DNA from: Actinospica robiniae DSM 44927
GTDB taxonomy: Bacteria; Actinomycetota; Actinomycetes; Streptomycetales; Catenulisporaceae
NCBI RefSeq assembly: GCF_000504285.1
Contig: NZ_KI632511.1
Coordinates: 7,050,154 to 7,114,153 of the forward strand
Length of the DNA stretch: 64,000 nt
Reading direction: 5' to 3'
This document shows, in pieces, positions 19,662-27,454 of this stretch (positions are counted from its first letter, which is position 1; each line of letters opens with the position of its first letter). The notes under the pieces were generated by a model. It searched no databases and was not told where the DNA came from. It was given only the letters and a program-made list of their open reading frames with translations. The position numbers and the translations under genes are program-made.

Positions 19662-20015
19662 ATGGACCGACAAACTCAGCCCGTGAGCCGCGCGATCGTG
19701 CTCGACGTGCCGCTCGACCCCTCTCTCGACACCGGCCGCATGCAGGTGCGCCGCATCACCATGGCGCCGGGAGTTGTGGCAGGAGCGCATGTGCACAATG
19801 GGCCGGTCTTCGGGAACATTGTCGAAGGCTCGGTCGTCTATCAGATCGAGGGCCAGCCGGAGACGCTGCTGCGTGTCGGTGACACCTTCTATGAGCCCGC
19901 AGACACGGTCATCTCCCGCTTCGACGCGACCGACGAAGGCGTCGTCTTCTACGGCTACTTCCCGGTCCGTGCCGATCAGGAGCCCACGCTCACGCCCGTC
20001 GAGCCGCAAGCCTAG
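19662..20015 (+). CDS. Small cupin-domain protein
   Basis: 117 residues from ATG 19662 (MDRQTQPVSRAIV). A single double-stranded beta-helix: MAPGVVAGAHVHNGPVFGNIVEGSVVYQIEG contains the H-x-H and Glu-type ligands of cupin motif 1, and a second motif lies around DTFYEPADTVISRF, where the usual histidine is weak. It could bind a metal and a small ligand; no substrate can be assigned. The open frame starts 31 codons earlier across the CRP-like site, so the later ATG is preferred. Its 3' end overlaps the convergent nucleotidyltransferase gene by 26 bp. Confidence 0.75.
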   Translation: MDRQTQPVSRAIVLDVPLDPSLDTGRMQVRRITMAPGVVAGAHVHNGPVFGNIVEGSVVYQIEGQPETLLRVGDTFYEPADTVISRFDATDEGVVFYGYFPVRADQEPTLTPVEPQA

Positions 20016-20805
20016 CCGCGTCGTCGCATAGCTCGTCGACGAAGTCGGCGAGCGCGAGTCCGTCGCGGGCAACGAAGCCCACGGACTCGTCGCCGAGACG
20101 GCTGGCCTTGGCCCGCATCAGGATCGGTGCATAGGCGGGAAAGATCTCCGCCGAATAGTCCGCCGAGGCGGTCTTCGAGATGATCTCTCCGCTGGAGATG
20201 GTCCGGTGCAGCCGTCCTGGTCCGGTTGCGATCCATACGACGACCTCGGTGGAGAGGCCTGAGTCCGGGTCACGCGCTCCGAGCGAGTCGCGAACGCGCT
20301 GCCCGAAGTTGGGGCGCCAGTAGGACTCCAAGTTGCCCAGGTTCCACGCGCGGAGTTCGGCCGCGTCAGGCGCTGCGTTCCAGGTCCTTGCCTCAGGACC
20401 GCGAAGCCTGATGCCGCACTGGTCCAGAGTCGCCCAGAGCACGAACTCCAGACCGTGCGGGCCGCGAGCAAAGTGTCCGTCCACCACGTGCGCGTGCCCT
20501 GGCGCGTCCTCCTCCGGCAGGAGGCCCACACAATCCCGGGGCACGTACTCGGCGTCGAAATGCGGCTGCGCGCCCTTCTCGAGCGACTGGTGCATCCGGT
20601 CCAACGCGTCGAGTTCGATGTCGGACAGAGGATGCCGGGTCAACGTCAGCATGTCGAGATCGCTCTGGCCAGGGCGGTAGTCGCCCAGCGCCGTCGATCC
20701 GACCAGATAGACGCCGGCGACCGCGGAGGGCGGCACCACTTCATCCAGCGCAGCGAGGTAGGTATCGACTTCGGCGGGCACATGGAGTGGGTGCGTTGAG
20801 TCCAT
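19990..20805 (-). CDS. Nucleotidyltransferase of the aminoglycoside adenylyltransferase (AadA-like) type
   Basis: 271 residues. The N-terminal NTase fold shows GSTALGDYRPGQSDLDM: GS at 36-37 and the two metal-binding aspartates at 49 and 51. The C-terminal helical part (from about 150) resembles the DUF4111 domain of ANT(3'')-type enzymes. It could adenylylate an aminoglycoside, but chromosomal homologues often have other or unknown substrates, so resistance should not be assumed. Start ATG 20805 (MDSTHPLHV) is chosen over one four codons upstream. Convergent with the cupin gene, divergent from the STAS gene. Confidence 0.75.
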   Translation of the reverse strand: MDSTHPLHVPAEVDTYLAALDEVVPPSAVAGVYLVGSTALGDYRPGQSDLDMLTLTRHPLSDIELDALDRMHQSLEKGAQPHFDAEYVPRDCVGLLPEEDAPGHAHVVDGHFARGPHGLEFVLWATLDQCGIRLRGPEARTWNAAPDAAELRAWNLGNLESYWRPNFGQRVRDSLGARDPDSGLSTEVVVWIATGPGRLHRTISSGEIISKTASADYSAEIFPAYAPILMRAKASRLGDESVGFVARDGLALADFVDELCDDAARLAARRA

Positions 20806-20834
20806 CAGCCGATCCAACTACAGGTAAGTGCTCT

Positions 20835-21173
20835 GTGCTCGCTGCCGGGAAGCCGGTGGTGCCGGCCTCATGGACGATTCGGGGAATACGCGGCGACGTC
20901 GACCTTTCGACTGCGGCGTCGGCGAACGACGCGCTATTGCAGGCCGCTATCGCCATGCCGCCGCCTGACCTGATCGTGCTCGACCTGACAGCGGTCACGT
21001 TCCTCGGTGTCTCGGCCGTCCACGCCGTGCAGGACTTCGCCACGGCCTGCGCCCGGCGAGGGATTCGCGTGCGCATGGTCGTCGAACCCGACGGCATCGT
21101 GGGGCGGATCGTGAATCTAAGCGGCCTGGACGCGAGCATTCCGACGTTCCGGACGCTCGCGCAAGCTCTTTAG
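20835..21173 (+). CDS. STAS-domain protein (anti-sigma factor antagonist type)
   Basis: About 112 residues. The STAS fold is visible: a beta strand pair (WTIRGIRGDVDLSTAASANDALL), the core PDLIVLDLTAVTFLGVSAVHAV where SpoIIAA-like proteins carry the phosphorylated serine (here the region reads FLGVSAVH, serine conserved), and a helix-strand end RIVNLSGLDASIPTF. Such proteins bind anti-sigma kinases and release sigma factors. No partner kinase or sigma factor is adjacent. GTG 20835 gives a normal STAS length; the frame is open to 20787, which would run head-on into the divergent gene's start. Confidence 0.75.
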   Translation: MLAAGKPVVPASWTIRGIRGDVDLSTAASANDALLQAAIAMPPPDLIVLDLTAVTFLGVSAVHAVQDFATACARRGIRVRMVVEPDGIVGRIVNLSGLDASIPTFRTLAQAL

Positions 21174-21234
21174 TGCCGGGGGTTCCGGAAACTCCAGGAG
21201 TGCAGGTTCTGCCGCGCAAGCGGCGACCTGGCTC

Positions 21235-21639
21235 CTAGCTTCGGAGCGCTGCCTCCACCTGAGCCGTGTCCTCGCTGGCGCGGTGGTGGGTGATCTTGCC
21301 GTTGTTGAAGGTGAACCAGTGGTGCTGGTTCATGTCCACGCTGCGGCCGGTGACGATGCTGTGGCTTCGGTGGCGTACGACTGTCATCACATCGTCGCCG
21401 CTTGCGGTGTAGGCCAGCAGAGTGAATTCGTCCGTCCGCATGGTGCGGCTGAATTCGCTGAAAAACGCGGCAACCTGCTGCTTGCCATGCCGCACGCCGT
21501 ACCAGGGTGCAGCGGTGGACGCCGCTTCGGTAGCCCAATCGATGTCGTCGCTCAGCACTTCGAGGATGCCGGACATGTCACCTTTGCCGAAAGCGGCGTA
21601 GACAGCCTTGATGGTCTCGATGTTGCTCTCCGCGCTCAC
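21235..21639 (-). CDS. SnoaL/NTF2-like protein
   Basis: 134 residues with the NTF2-like cone fold pattern: ETIKAVYAAFGKGDMSGILEVLSDDIDWA at the N-terminus and HWFTFNNGKITHHRASEDTAQV at the C-terminus. Family members act as polyketide cyclases, isomerases or small-ligand binders; no catalytic residue set can be fixed here. GTG 21639 has GGAG 7 nt upstream. It stands alone. Confidence 0.8.
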   Translation of the reverse strand: MSAESNIETIKAVYAAFGKGDMSGILEVLSDDIDWATEAASTAAPWYGVRHGKQQVAAFFSEFSRTMRTDEFTLLAYTASGDDVMTVVRHRSHSIVTGRSVDMNQHHWFTFNNGKITHHRASEDTAQVEAALRS

Positions 21640-21784
21640 TACCGGCTCCGTTCGGACAAGTTCGGGGGCCGCGGCGATCCGTGATCCGTGATCCGATTTT
21701 CGGAGTCACCGGTCGTTCTCGCATCCGCAGGCAGCCAGGGTAGTGATCACAAAGAACACACTGCGTGCGCAGCTCCGCCAAGAA

Positions 21785-21823
21785 GGCAGGAGGGCGCGAT
21801 GGAATCCATCGCGCCCTCCTGCC
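21785..21823 (-). terminator. Strong hairpin after the GDSL hydrolase gene
   Basis: Two 19-bp arms, GGCAGGAGGGCGCGATGGA and its perfect complement, separated by a single A. It lies 38 bp beyond the stop of the minus-strand GDSL gene and ends before the SnoaL start region, so it most likely terminates the GDSL transcript. It is one of the longest perfect stems in the window. Confidence 0.8.
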
Positions 21824-21861
21824 CCGTGATGCAGGGAAGCCGGCGAGCCCGCCCCGTTATC

Positions 21862-22821
21862 TCACCAGTGCCAGTGACGAGCAGGAAGCTGCGCTTCGAA
21901 GGCTCGCGCGATAACGCGATAGCCCGTGTCATTGGCGTGGATGTTCGGCCCGACCGGGGACGGCGCGCACATCCAAGTCCAGTTGCAGATGTCCGCCACG
22001 TTGACCGGCACGGTCGTCCCGTTCAGCTTGGTGGTGTCCGCGAAGTCCGCAGTCTTGAACGCGTCGGCGACGTCCGCGACCTTGACGCCGTACGCGCTGA
22101 AGGCGGTGTCGAGGATGCCGTTGAACGTGGTGGAAAGACCGACCGATTCCTGCGCGAGCGTCTGGCCGGCCGCGCCGGTCAGCCATTCGGCGAGGAAGGG
22201 GTCGTAGTAGTTCATCCCGATGAACGTCACCTGCTTGCCGGCCGCGGCCTTGAGCTGGGCGAGGATCGTGGGCACGTCGGTGCCGGCCGCGGCCAGGCCC
22301 TGCTCGACACAACTCTCGCTGATGCCGCTTGCGGAAAGGCAGCCGTCGACGTTGTTGGCGCCGATGTCGAGCGTGACGAGGATCCGGGAGTGCGGGTGGG
22401 CCTTGAGGAACGAAACCGCGGCAGCGAGCTGCGCGGAGTACTTCTGGCCGCTGCCGGCGAGGTCGGGGCAGGAACCGTTGATCATCGTCCCGGTGTTCTC
22501 ACCGGGGCAGGAGAGGTTGACGTACCGCAGCTGTCGGTCGTTCTGCGAGCGCAGGTAGGCCGCCAGGTCGTCGGCGTATCCGTGCCCGGATTTGATGCCG
22601 GCGCCGGTCGCATTCGGCTGGTAGCCCCACGCCAACGAGTCGCCGAGGGCGAGGTAGTAGTCGTACTTCGACGCGGCGGGCTGCCCGTGGTGCGCCGAAG
22701 GGGTCGAGCCGAAGCCCTTCGCGGAGACGGAGGACGCATCGGCGGCCCCGGTTCCCGCGACTGTGCCGACGGCCGCCAACGCGCAGGCGATCACCATTGA
22801 CCGCAAGGTTCGACGATTCAT
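21862..22821 (-). CDS. Secreted SGNH/GDSL-family lipase or esterase
   Basis: 319 residues with a Sec signal peptide (MNRRTLRSMVIACALAAVGTVAG...ADA). SGNH blocks are clear: block I ALGDSLAWGYQ with the nucleophile serine at about 62, block II NLSCPGENTG (Gly), block III DIGANNVDG (Asn), block V HANDTGYRVIA with the catalytic histidine. Paired cysteines suggest an oxidised extracellular fold. Similar in size to Streptomyces secreted SGNH esterases of the Rim/SCO group. ATG 22821 is leaderless. Confidence 0.9.
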   Translation of the reverse strand: MNRRTLRSMVIACALAAVGTVAGTGAADASSVSAKGFGSTPSAHHGQPAASKYDYYLALGDSLAWGYQPNATGAGIKSGHGYADDLAAYLRSQNDRQLRYVNLSCPGENTGTMINGSCPDLAGSGQKYSAQLAAAVSFLKAHPHSRILVTLDIGANNVDGCLSASGISESCVEQGLAAAGTDVPTILAQLKAAAGKQVTFIGMNYYDPFLAEWLTGAAGQTLAQESVGLSTTFNGILDTAFSAYGVKVADVADAFKTADFADTTKLNGTTVPVNVADICNWTWMCAPSPVGPNIHANDTGYRVIARAFEAQLPARHWHW

Positions 22822-22828
22822 GGCGGGA

Positions 22829-22834
22829 ATGTTA
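22829..22834 (-). promoter_or_regulatory. -10 box (TAACAT) of the GDSL hydrolase gene, leaderless
   Basis: TAACAT on the minus strand ends 7 nt before ATG 22821. Confidence 0.5.
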
Positions 22835-22904
22835 CGCGCGGGTAGCCTCGCCGGGAAGGGCTCGGAAAGCCCGGGGAAACGGGCGATCGAGCCGGTACCC
22901 GGGC

Positions 22905-23468
22905 TTATTCGTACTCGAACTGGATGGTCAACTCGCGCAGCAGATCGGCCAGCTCGCCCAGCCGCTGGTCGGAGAGCGCGGCGAGCAGTTCCCGTTCGTT
23001 CTTGAGCAGGCTGGTCAGCGCCGCGTCGGCCACCTCGCGCCCGGAGTCGGTCAGCCGCACCAGAACCCCGCGCCGGTCGCTCGGATCCGGGCCGCGCACG
23101 ACGAGGCCCTTGGCCGTGAGCCGGTCGATCCGGTTGGTCATGGTGCCGGAGGTGACCAGCGTCTGGGTGAGCAGCTGGCCGGGGGAGAGCTGATACGGCG
23201 TGCCGGCCCGACGCAGCGCCGAAAGCACGTCGAACTCCCAGGTCTCGAGCCCTCGCTCCGCGAAAGCGGTGCGGCGGGCGCGGTCCAGGTGCCGGGCCAG
23301 GCGGGTCACTCGGCTCAGCACCTCGAGCGGGCTCACGTCGAGATCGGGCCGCTCATGCCGCCACGCTGAGACGAGGCGGTCCACCTCGTCCCGCCGCGAA
23401 CCGGCGGAGGCCTCTTCGTCCGACGCGCCGCCCGGGCGCCCACCCGCCTCGTTCGACTCCGCGCTCAT
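22905..23468 (-). CDS. MarR-family transcriptional regulator
   Basis: 187 residues. A charged ~45-residue N-terminal extension precedes the winged helix: dimer helix VTRLARHLDRARRTAFAERGLETWEFDVLSAL, recognition helix region LTQTLVTSGTMTNRIDRL, wing GLVVRGPDPSDRRGVLVRLTDSG. No cysteine pair for redox sensing. It is leaderless from TAGACT, and a perfect CTTGACGTCAAG palindrome lies just upstream, so autoregulation is likely. No obvious target gene is adjacent: neighbours are a lipase and a TetR gene. Confidence 0.9.
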   Translation of the reverse strand: MSAESNEAGGRPGGASDEEASAGSRRDEVDRLVSAWRHERPDLDVSPLEVLSRVTRLARHLDRARRTAFAERGLETWEFDVLSALRRAGTPYQLSPGQLLTQTLVTSGTMTNRIDRLTAKGLVVRGPDPSDRRGVLVRLTDSGREVADAALTSLLKNERELLAALSDQRLGELADLLRELTIQFEYE

Positions 23469-23474
23469 CCGCCC

Positions 23475-23480
23475 AGTCTA
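23475..23480 (-). promoter_or_regulatory. -10 box (TAGACT) of the MarR gene, leaderless
   Basis: TAGACT on the minus strand ends 6 nt before ATG 23468. The palindrome at 23504-23515 lies 24 bp further upstream, at the expected -35 side. Confidence 0.55.
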
Positions 23481-23503
23481 TCAAGAAGCTCTACGCCAAG
23501 TAT

Positions 23504-23515
23504 CTTGACGTCAAG
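23504..23515. promoter_or_regulatory. Palindromic operator candidate CTTGACGTCAAG
   Basis: Perfect 12-bp palindrome, resembling the A/T-CTTGA-n-TCAAG sites bound by many MarR proteins. Placed 36-47 bp upstream of the MarR start codon, overlapping the -35 side of its promoter. Confidence 0.65.
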
Positions 23516-23660
23516 TCTCCCACCGAGCGGCCCACCGCCGTCGGCCCAGCATCCGCAGCAGGCATCTGGCACCAGGTCAGCTCGCGATCAGAGGCCCACT
23601 CGTAAGCAGTCGTGCCCGCTCGCGACCGCGGGTAACCGGAACGCTGATCCGCCCGCGCGA

Positions 23661-23688
23661 GCTGCCGGCTGCCGGCTGCCGGCTGCCG
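23661..23688. repeat. Four tandem copies of GCTGCCG
   Basis: A 7-bp unit repeated four times in the 227-bp interval between the MarR operator and the TetR stop. Nothing else is seen in this interval. Confidence 0.75.
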
Positions 23689-23742
23689 ACCCGGGCGGGT
23701 GTGTGCGCATCGGGCCCTGAACCTGCGCCCTGCGACCGGCGC

Positions 23743-24474
23743 TCAGGCCCCTGCGTCACCCTGACGGCCCTGCGTGCCGCCGGCCTGCGCCCTGGCCTGC
23801 GCGGCCGCAGCACCACGCGGGACGCGCGGGCCCGGGCCGTTGCCGCGCCGCGTCATCAGCCGGGGCGTGTGCTCCAGCCCGGACAGGCCGTTCCAGGCGA
23901 GATTCACCATGTGCGCGGCCACCTCGTCCTTGCTCGGATGCTGCGCGTCGAGCCACCACTGGCCGGTCAGCGCCACCATGCCGACCAGCATCTGCGAGTA
24001 CATCGCGCCGAACTCGGGATCGTACGCGCGGCGCCGGAACTCGGTCGCCATGATCCCCTCGACCTGCGTCGCGATGTCGCTGATCAGCGAGGCGAAGTTG
24101 CCCGTCGAGGCCGCCACGGGCGAGTCGCGCACCAGGATCCGGAAGCCGTCGCTGTACGTCTCCACATAGTCGAGCAGCGCGAAGGCCGCCTGCTCGAGCA
24201 GCTCGCGCGGATGCCCGCCCGTCAGCGCGGACGTCACCATGTCCAGCAGCGTGCGCATCTCGCGGTCCACCACGACCGCGTAGAGGCCTTCCTTGCCGCC
24301 GAAGTGCTCATAGACCACCGGTTTGGACACGCCGGCCTTCGCCGCGATCTCCTCCACGCTCGTCGCGTCGAAGCCACGCTCGGCGAACAGCGACCGGCCG
24401 ATCTCCAGCAGCTGCTCGCGGCGCTCCTTCCCAGTCATCCGGGTCCGATGCGGGGTGTTCGCTGCGGCGGTCAC
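23743..24474 (-). CDS. TetR-family transcriptional regulator
   Basis: About 243 residues. The N-terminal helix-turn-helix is typical (RREQLLEIGRSLFAERGFDATSVEEIAAKAGVSKPVVYEHFGGKEGLYAVVV). The ligand domain resembles regulators annotated next to acyl-CoA or efflux genes; the ligand is unknown. The C-terminus ends in a Gly/Arg/Pro/Gln-rich low-complexity tail of ~35 residues. Start choice is open: GTG 24474 follows the stop of the upstream AlkZ-like gene within 10 bp, GTG 24501 would overlap it, and ATG 24438 (MTGKERR) also fits. It is probably co-transcribed with the glycosylase gene. Confidence 0.85.
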   Translation of the reverse strand: MTAAANTPHRTRMTGKERREQLLEIGRSLFAERGFDATSVEEIAAKAGVSKPVVYEHFGGKEGLYAVVVDREMRTLLDMVTSALTGGHPRELLEQAAFALLDYVETYSDGFRILVRDSPVAASTGNFASLISDIATQVEGIMATEFRRRAYDPEFGAMYSQMLVGMVALTGQWWLDAQHPSKDEVAAHMVNLAWNGLSGLEHTPRLMTRRGNGPGPRVPRGAAAAQARAQAGGTQGRQGDAGA

Positions 24475-24481
24475 AGACTCA

Positions 24482-25681
24482 TTATGGCTGTTCGACGGCA
24501 CCGACGGCTCTCCGTAACGGTACCGCGAGTGTTTCCGGCACCACGCTCTCCACCCGGATCCCCGCGCAGCCGACCCACGCCGCCGCCTCCCGCAACGCCG
24601 TGGCCATCGGCTCCACCGCGCGAGCCTTCTCGAGCGAGACCTGGCGAGCGATCAGAACCTCGCCCCCAGGGGCCCGCTCACGCGCCGGATCGACCCGGCC
24701 GAGCAGCTCGCCGCCGTGCAACAGCGGCATGGCGTAATACCCGTGCACCCGTTTGGCCTTCGGCACGTAGGCCTCCAACCGGTGGCTCAGCCCGAACATC
24801 CGCTCCGTCCGCGCCCGCTCCCAGATCAGCGAATCGAAGGGGGAGAGCAGTGTCGTACGGTGACGCCCGCGCCCGCCGGAAGCCAGGAACTCCAGCGCCG
24901 TGGGCGCGGCCCAGGCCGGCTGGCCCCAACCCTCCACCGCCACCGGCTCGAGCCCCGCCTCGTACGCCACATCGGGGAAGCCCGCGACGTTCGTCAGGCG
25001 GTAGTAGTCGAGCAGGTCCGCGCGCGTGGCCACGCCCAACGCCCGGCCGGCCCGCGTGACCAGCTCAACGTGGCACTGCCGATCCGTCAGCTCGTCATGC
25101 AGTGACTCCGCCGGCAACGCACGTTCCGGCAGGTCGTACACCCGGCGCCAGCCGCGCCGCTCCACGCAGACGACCTCACCGCAGGCGAGCAGGAATTCAA
25201 CCGCCTGCTTCGCCTCGGACCAGTCCCACCAGCCCGGCGTCTTGCGCGCTCCGCCGAGTTCGTTGGTGGTCAGCGGGCCGTCCACGGCCAGCCGCGACAA
25301 CACGCTCCGGACCGACTCCGACCGCGGCGCCATGCCCCACGTATCGTTACGGTTTCGATACGATTTCCGGCGGAAGGCGAAAAGGGGCCAATCCTCCGCA
25401 GGTAGGACGCAAGCCGCGTGGGCCCAGTACTCGAAGGCCCGCGCGGAACCCGGCCCGCGCGGCTCCCAGAAGGCCTGGTGCACCACCGAACGGCCGACCG
25501 CCCCGAGCCGGGCGAACGGCACAAGCTCCTGCGAGCGGGCCAGCACCGAGATCGTGTCGAGCTGAATCGCCCCGAGTTTACGTAGCAGAGCAGGCACGCT
25601 GCGTGAACGTGGCGCTCCGATCAGGCCTTGAGCATGCAGCGCGGCGCGGCGGGCCTCCGCGGCGGTGAGCGTAGTCCCCAT
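24482..25681 (-). CDS. AlkZ/YcaQ-like DNA glycosylase (winged-helix DNA-binding domain protein)
   Basis: 399 residues, HTH_42 superfamily. The family's catalytic Q-phi-D motif is visible as QLD at 40-42 in RKLGAIQLDTISVLARSQ, as in E. coli YcaQ, which unhooks interstrand cross-links and alkylated purines. Three winged-helix units are expected; the substrate-loop region RGWRRVYDLPERALP and the conserved LLSPFDSLIWERARTERMF...HGYYAMPLL are present. An in-frame TTA leucine codon lies twelve codons before the stop (24515-24517). ATG 25681 (MGTTLTAAEARR) is chosen. In Streptomyces, AlkZ protects the producer of DNA-alkylating azinomycin; no such cluster is seen here, so general repair is more likely. 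Confidence 0.87.
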   Translation of the reverse strand: MGTTLTAAEARRAALHAQGLIGAPRSRSVPALLRKLGAIQLDTISVLARSQELVPFARLGAVGRSVVHQAFWEPRGPGSARAFEYWAHAACVLPAEDWPLFAFRRKSYRNRNDTWGMAPRSESVRSVLSRLAVDGPLTTNELGGARKTPGWWDWSEAKQAVEFLLACGEVVCVERRGWRRVYDLPERALPAESLHDELTDRQCHVELVTRAGRALGVATRADLLDYYRLTNVAGFPDVAYEAGLEPVAVEGWGQPAWAAPTALEFLASGGRGRHRTTLLSPFDSLIWERARTERMFGLSHRLEAYVPKAKRVHGYYAMPLLHGGELLGRVDPARERAPGGEVLIARQVSLEKARAVEPMATALREAAAWVGCAGIRVESVVPETLAVPLRRAVGAVEQP

Positions 25682-26003
25682 GCTCTTCACAGTAACGGCC
25701 GCCACCGACAGAGAATGAAGGCCGGTAACCGCCCGGTCTCCCTGCGTAGGCGGTTGAGGCCTACAGGGTGACGATCTGGCACCGTGTCAAGAATCCGCGG
25801 CGCACCGGGGTGTCGTGTCGGTCCCGCGTTGCTCGTATAATCAAGAGGTAAGCGAGAAGTTCGTTACACCGAGGTGTCCGGTAGGCACCTCCTCCGCGAC
25901 TATCTGCCCCAACGCCGTGGCTGTGCGTCGAGGAACGCATGCAAGGCCACAGCCGCTCGAAGTCGAGCGACCGAAGAAGCAGTAGGACGCGTCGAGAGAA
26001 CGA
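25682..26003. other. Long leader of the ndh gene
   Basis: 322 bp without a gene. It contains a consensus TATAAT, then at 25871-25892 a GAGGTG...CACCTC hairpin with a 9-10-nt loop, then an AG-rich stretch before the start codon. The 160-nt distance from the -10 box to the start leaves room for a structured 5' leader, but no known riboswitch is recognised. Confidence 0.45.
25836..25841 (+). promoter_or_regulatory. -10 box (TATAAT) upstream of ndh
   Basis: Exact TATAAT on the plus strand in a very GC-rich background; the -35 region is poor (no TTGACA). It would give a transcript starting about 160 nt before the ndh start codon. Confidence 0.5.
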
Positions 26004-27428
26004 GTGAGCGAGCCCACTATGACCACAGAAGCAGCAGTGCGCACCCCTGCCCCCGTATCCCCGGCCAACATCCCGCCGCGCATCCTCGTCATCGGCGGTG
26101 GTTACGTCGGTATGTACACGGCGCAGCGGATCCTCAAGAACCTCAAGCGCGGCGAGGCGATCGTCACGGTCGTCGACCCCCGCTCCTACATGACCTACCA
26201 GCCGTTCCTGCCCGAGGCCGCGGCCGGCTCCATCGCGCCGCGCAACATCGTCGCGCCGCTGCGCCGGGTCATCAAGGGCCCGAACGCGGAGGTCGTGACC
26301 GGCAAGGTGGTCTCCGTGGACCACACCCGCCGCACCGCGCGGATCGAGCCGAACGCCGGCGAGCCCTACGACCTCGGCTTCGACCAGCTCGTGGTCGCCG
26401 TCGGCTCCGTGCCGCGCACGCTGCCGATCCCGGGCCTGGCCGAGAACGGCATCGGCTTCAAGCAGGTCGAGGAGGCCATCAGCCTCCGCAACCACATCAT
26501 CGGCCAGATCGACCTCGCCGACTCCATCAAGGACGAGGCGCTGCGTCGTAAGGCGCTGACGTTCGTCTTCGTCGGCGGCGGTTTCGCCGGCGTCGAGGCC
26601 ATCGCCGAGATGGAGGACATGGCCCGCGACGTGTGCAAGTGGTACAACCACGTCGAACCCGAAGACCTGCGCTTCCTGCTGGTCGAGGCCGCGGACCGGA
26701 TCCTGCCCGAGGTCGGCCCCGAGCTCGGCGTGTGGACCGCGGAGGAGCTGCGCAAGCGCGGCATCCAGGTCAAGATGAAGACCTTCCTCAACTCCTGCGT
26801 GGACAAGCACGTGGTGCTCTCCGACGGCACCGAGGTGGACGCCTCCACCATCGTGTGGACCGCGGGCGTCAAGCCGAACCCGGTCGTCAGCAGCCTCGGC
26901 ATCCCGCTCGGCCCGAAGGGCCACGTGGACGCCCAGGCGAACCTGCGCGTGACCGGCACCGAGTACGTCTGGGCCGCCGGCGACTGCGCCCAGGTGCCCG
27001 ACCTGTCCAAGGGCGCCGGCAACTGGTGCTCCCCGTCCGCGCAGCACGCGGTGCGGCAGGCCAAGGTGCTCGCGGAGAACATCGTCGCGGCGCTGCGCGG
27101 CAAGCCCGTCCAGGACTACGTGCACAAGCACGTCGGCTCCGTGGCCGGCCTCGGCATCGGCAAGGGCGTGGCGAACGTCTACGGCACGAAGCTGCGCGGC
27201 TGGCCGGCCTGGTTCATGCACCGGGCCTACCACGTCAGCCGGGTCCCCACCTTCAACCGCAAGGTGCGGGTGTGCATGGACTGGGCGCTGGCCGGCTTCT
27301 TCCGTCGTGAGGCCGTGTCCCTGACCGCGTTCGAGAGCCCGCGCGGCGAGTTCACCGAGGTGGCCGTCCCCGCCCCGGCCGCCGTCGCCCCGGCGAAGAC
27401 CGAGGAGAAGGCGCCCGTCGCCGCCTGA
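26004..27428 (+). CDS. ndh: Type II NADH:quinone oxidoreductase
   Basis: 474 residues. Non-proton-pumping respiratory NADH dehydrogenase, membrane-peripheral. FAD-binding GGGYVGMYTAQRIL at about 31-44, NADH-binding VGGGFAGVEAIAEMED at about 190-205, the second FAD motif YVWAAGDCAQVPD, the quinone-side AQHAVRQAKVLAENI, and a C-terminal amphipathic region (KLRGWPAWFMHRAYHVSRVPTFNRKVRVCMDW) for membrane attachment. An Ala/Pro/Glu/Lys-rich tail follows. Starts at GTG 26004 or ATG 26019. Transcribed from its own promoter at a distance; the SanA-like gene follows after 26 bp. Confidence 0.95.
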   Translation: MSEPTMTTEAAVRTPAPVSPANIPPRILVIGGGYVGMYTAQRILKNLKRGEAIVTVVDPRSYMTYQPFLPEAAAGSIAPRNIVAPLRRVIKGPNAEVVTGKVVSVDHTRRTARIEPNAGEPYDLGFDQLVVAVGSVPRTLPIPGLAENGIGFKQVEEAISLRNHIIGQIDLADSIKDEALRRKALTFVFVGGGFAGVEAIAEMEDMARDVCKWYNHVEPEDLRFLLVEAADRILPEVGPELGVWTAEELRKRGIQVKMKTFLNSCVDKHVVLSDGTEVDASTIVWTAGVKPNPVVSSLGIPLGPKGHVDAQANLRVTGTEYVWAAGDCAQVPDLSKGAGNWCSPSAQHAVRQAKVLAENIVAALRGKPVQDYVHKHVGSVAGLGIGKGVANVYGTKLRGWPAWFMHRAYHVSRVPTFNRKVRVCMDWALAGFFRREAVSLTAFESPRGEFTEVAVPAPAAVAPAKTEEKAPVAA

Positions 27429-27441
27429 GTCACCGCCCTGT

Positions 27442-27447
27442 TATGCT
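27442..27447 (+). promoter_or_regulatory. -10 box (TATGCT) of the SanA-like gene, leaderless
   Basis: TATGCT ends 7 nt before ATG 27455. It supports that ATG over the ATG contained in the box itself. Confidence 0.5.
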
Positions 27448-27454
27448 GGGCATC

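Noticed and set aside
19990-20805. Calling the nucleotidyltransferase an antibiotic-resistance gene
   Set aside because: Only the general NTase motif and AadA-like fold can be seen; chromosomal members often have no resistance role.
25761-27233. Minus-strand frame of 490 codons opposite ndh
   Set aside because: Val/Asp/Gly/His/Arg-rich shadow; ndh shows full family motifs on the plus strand.
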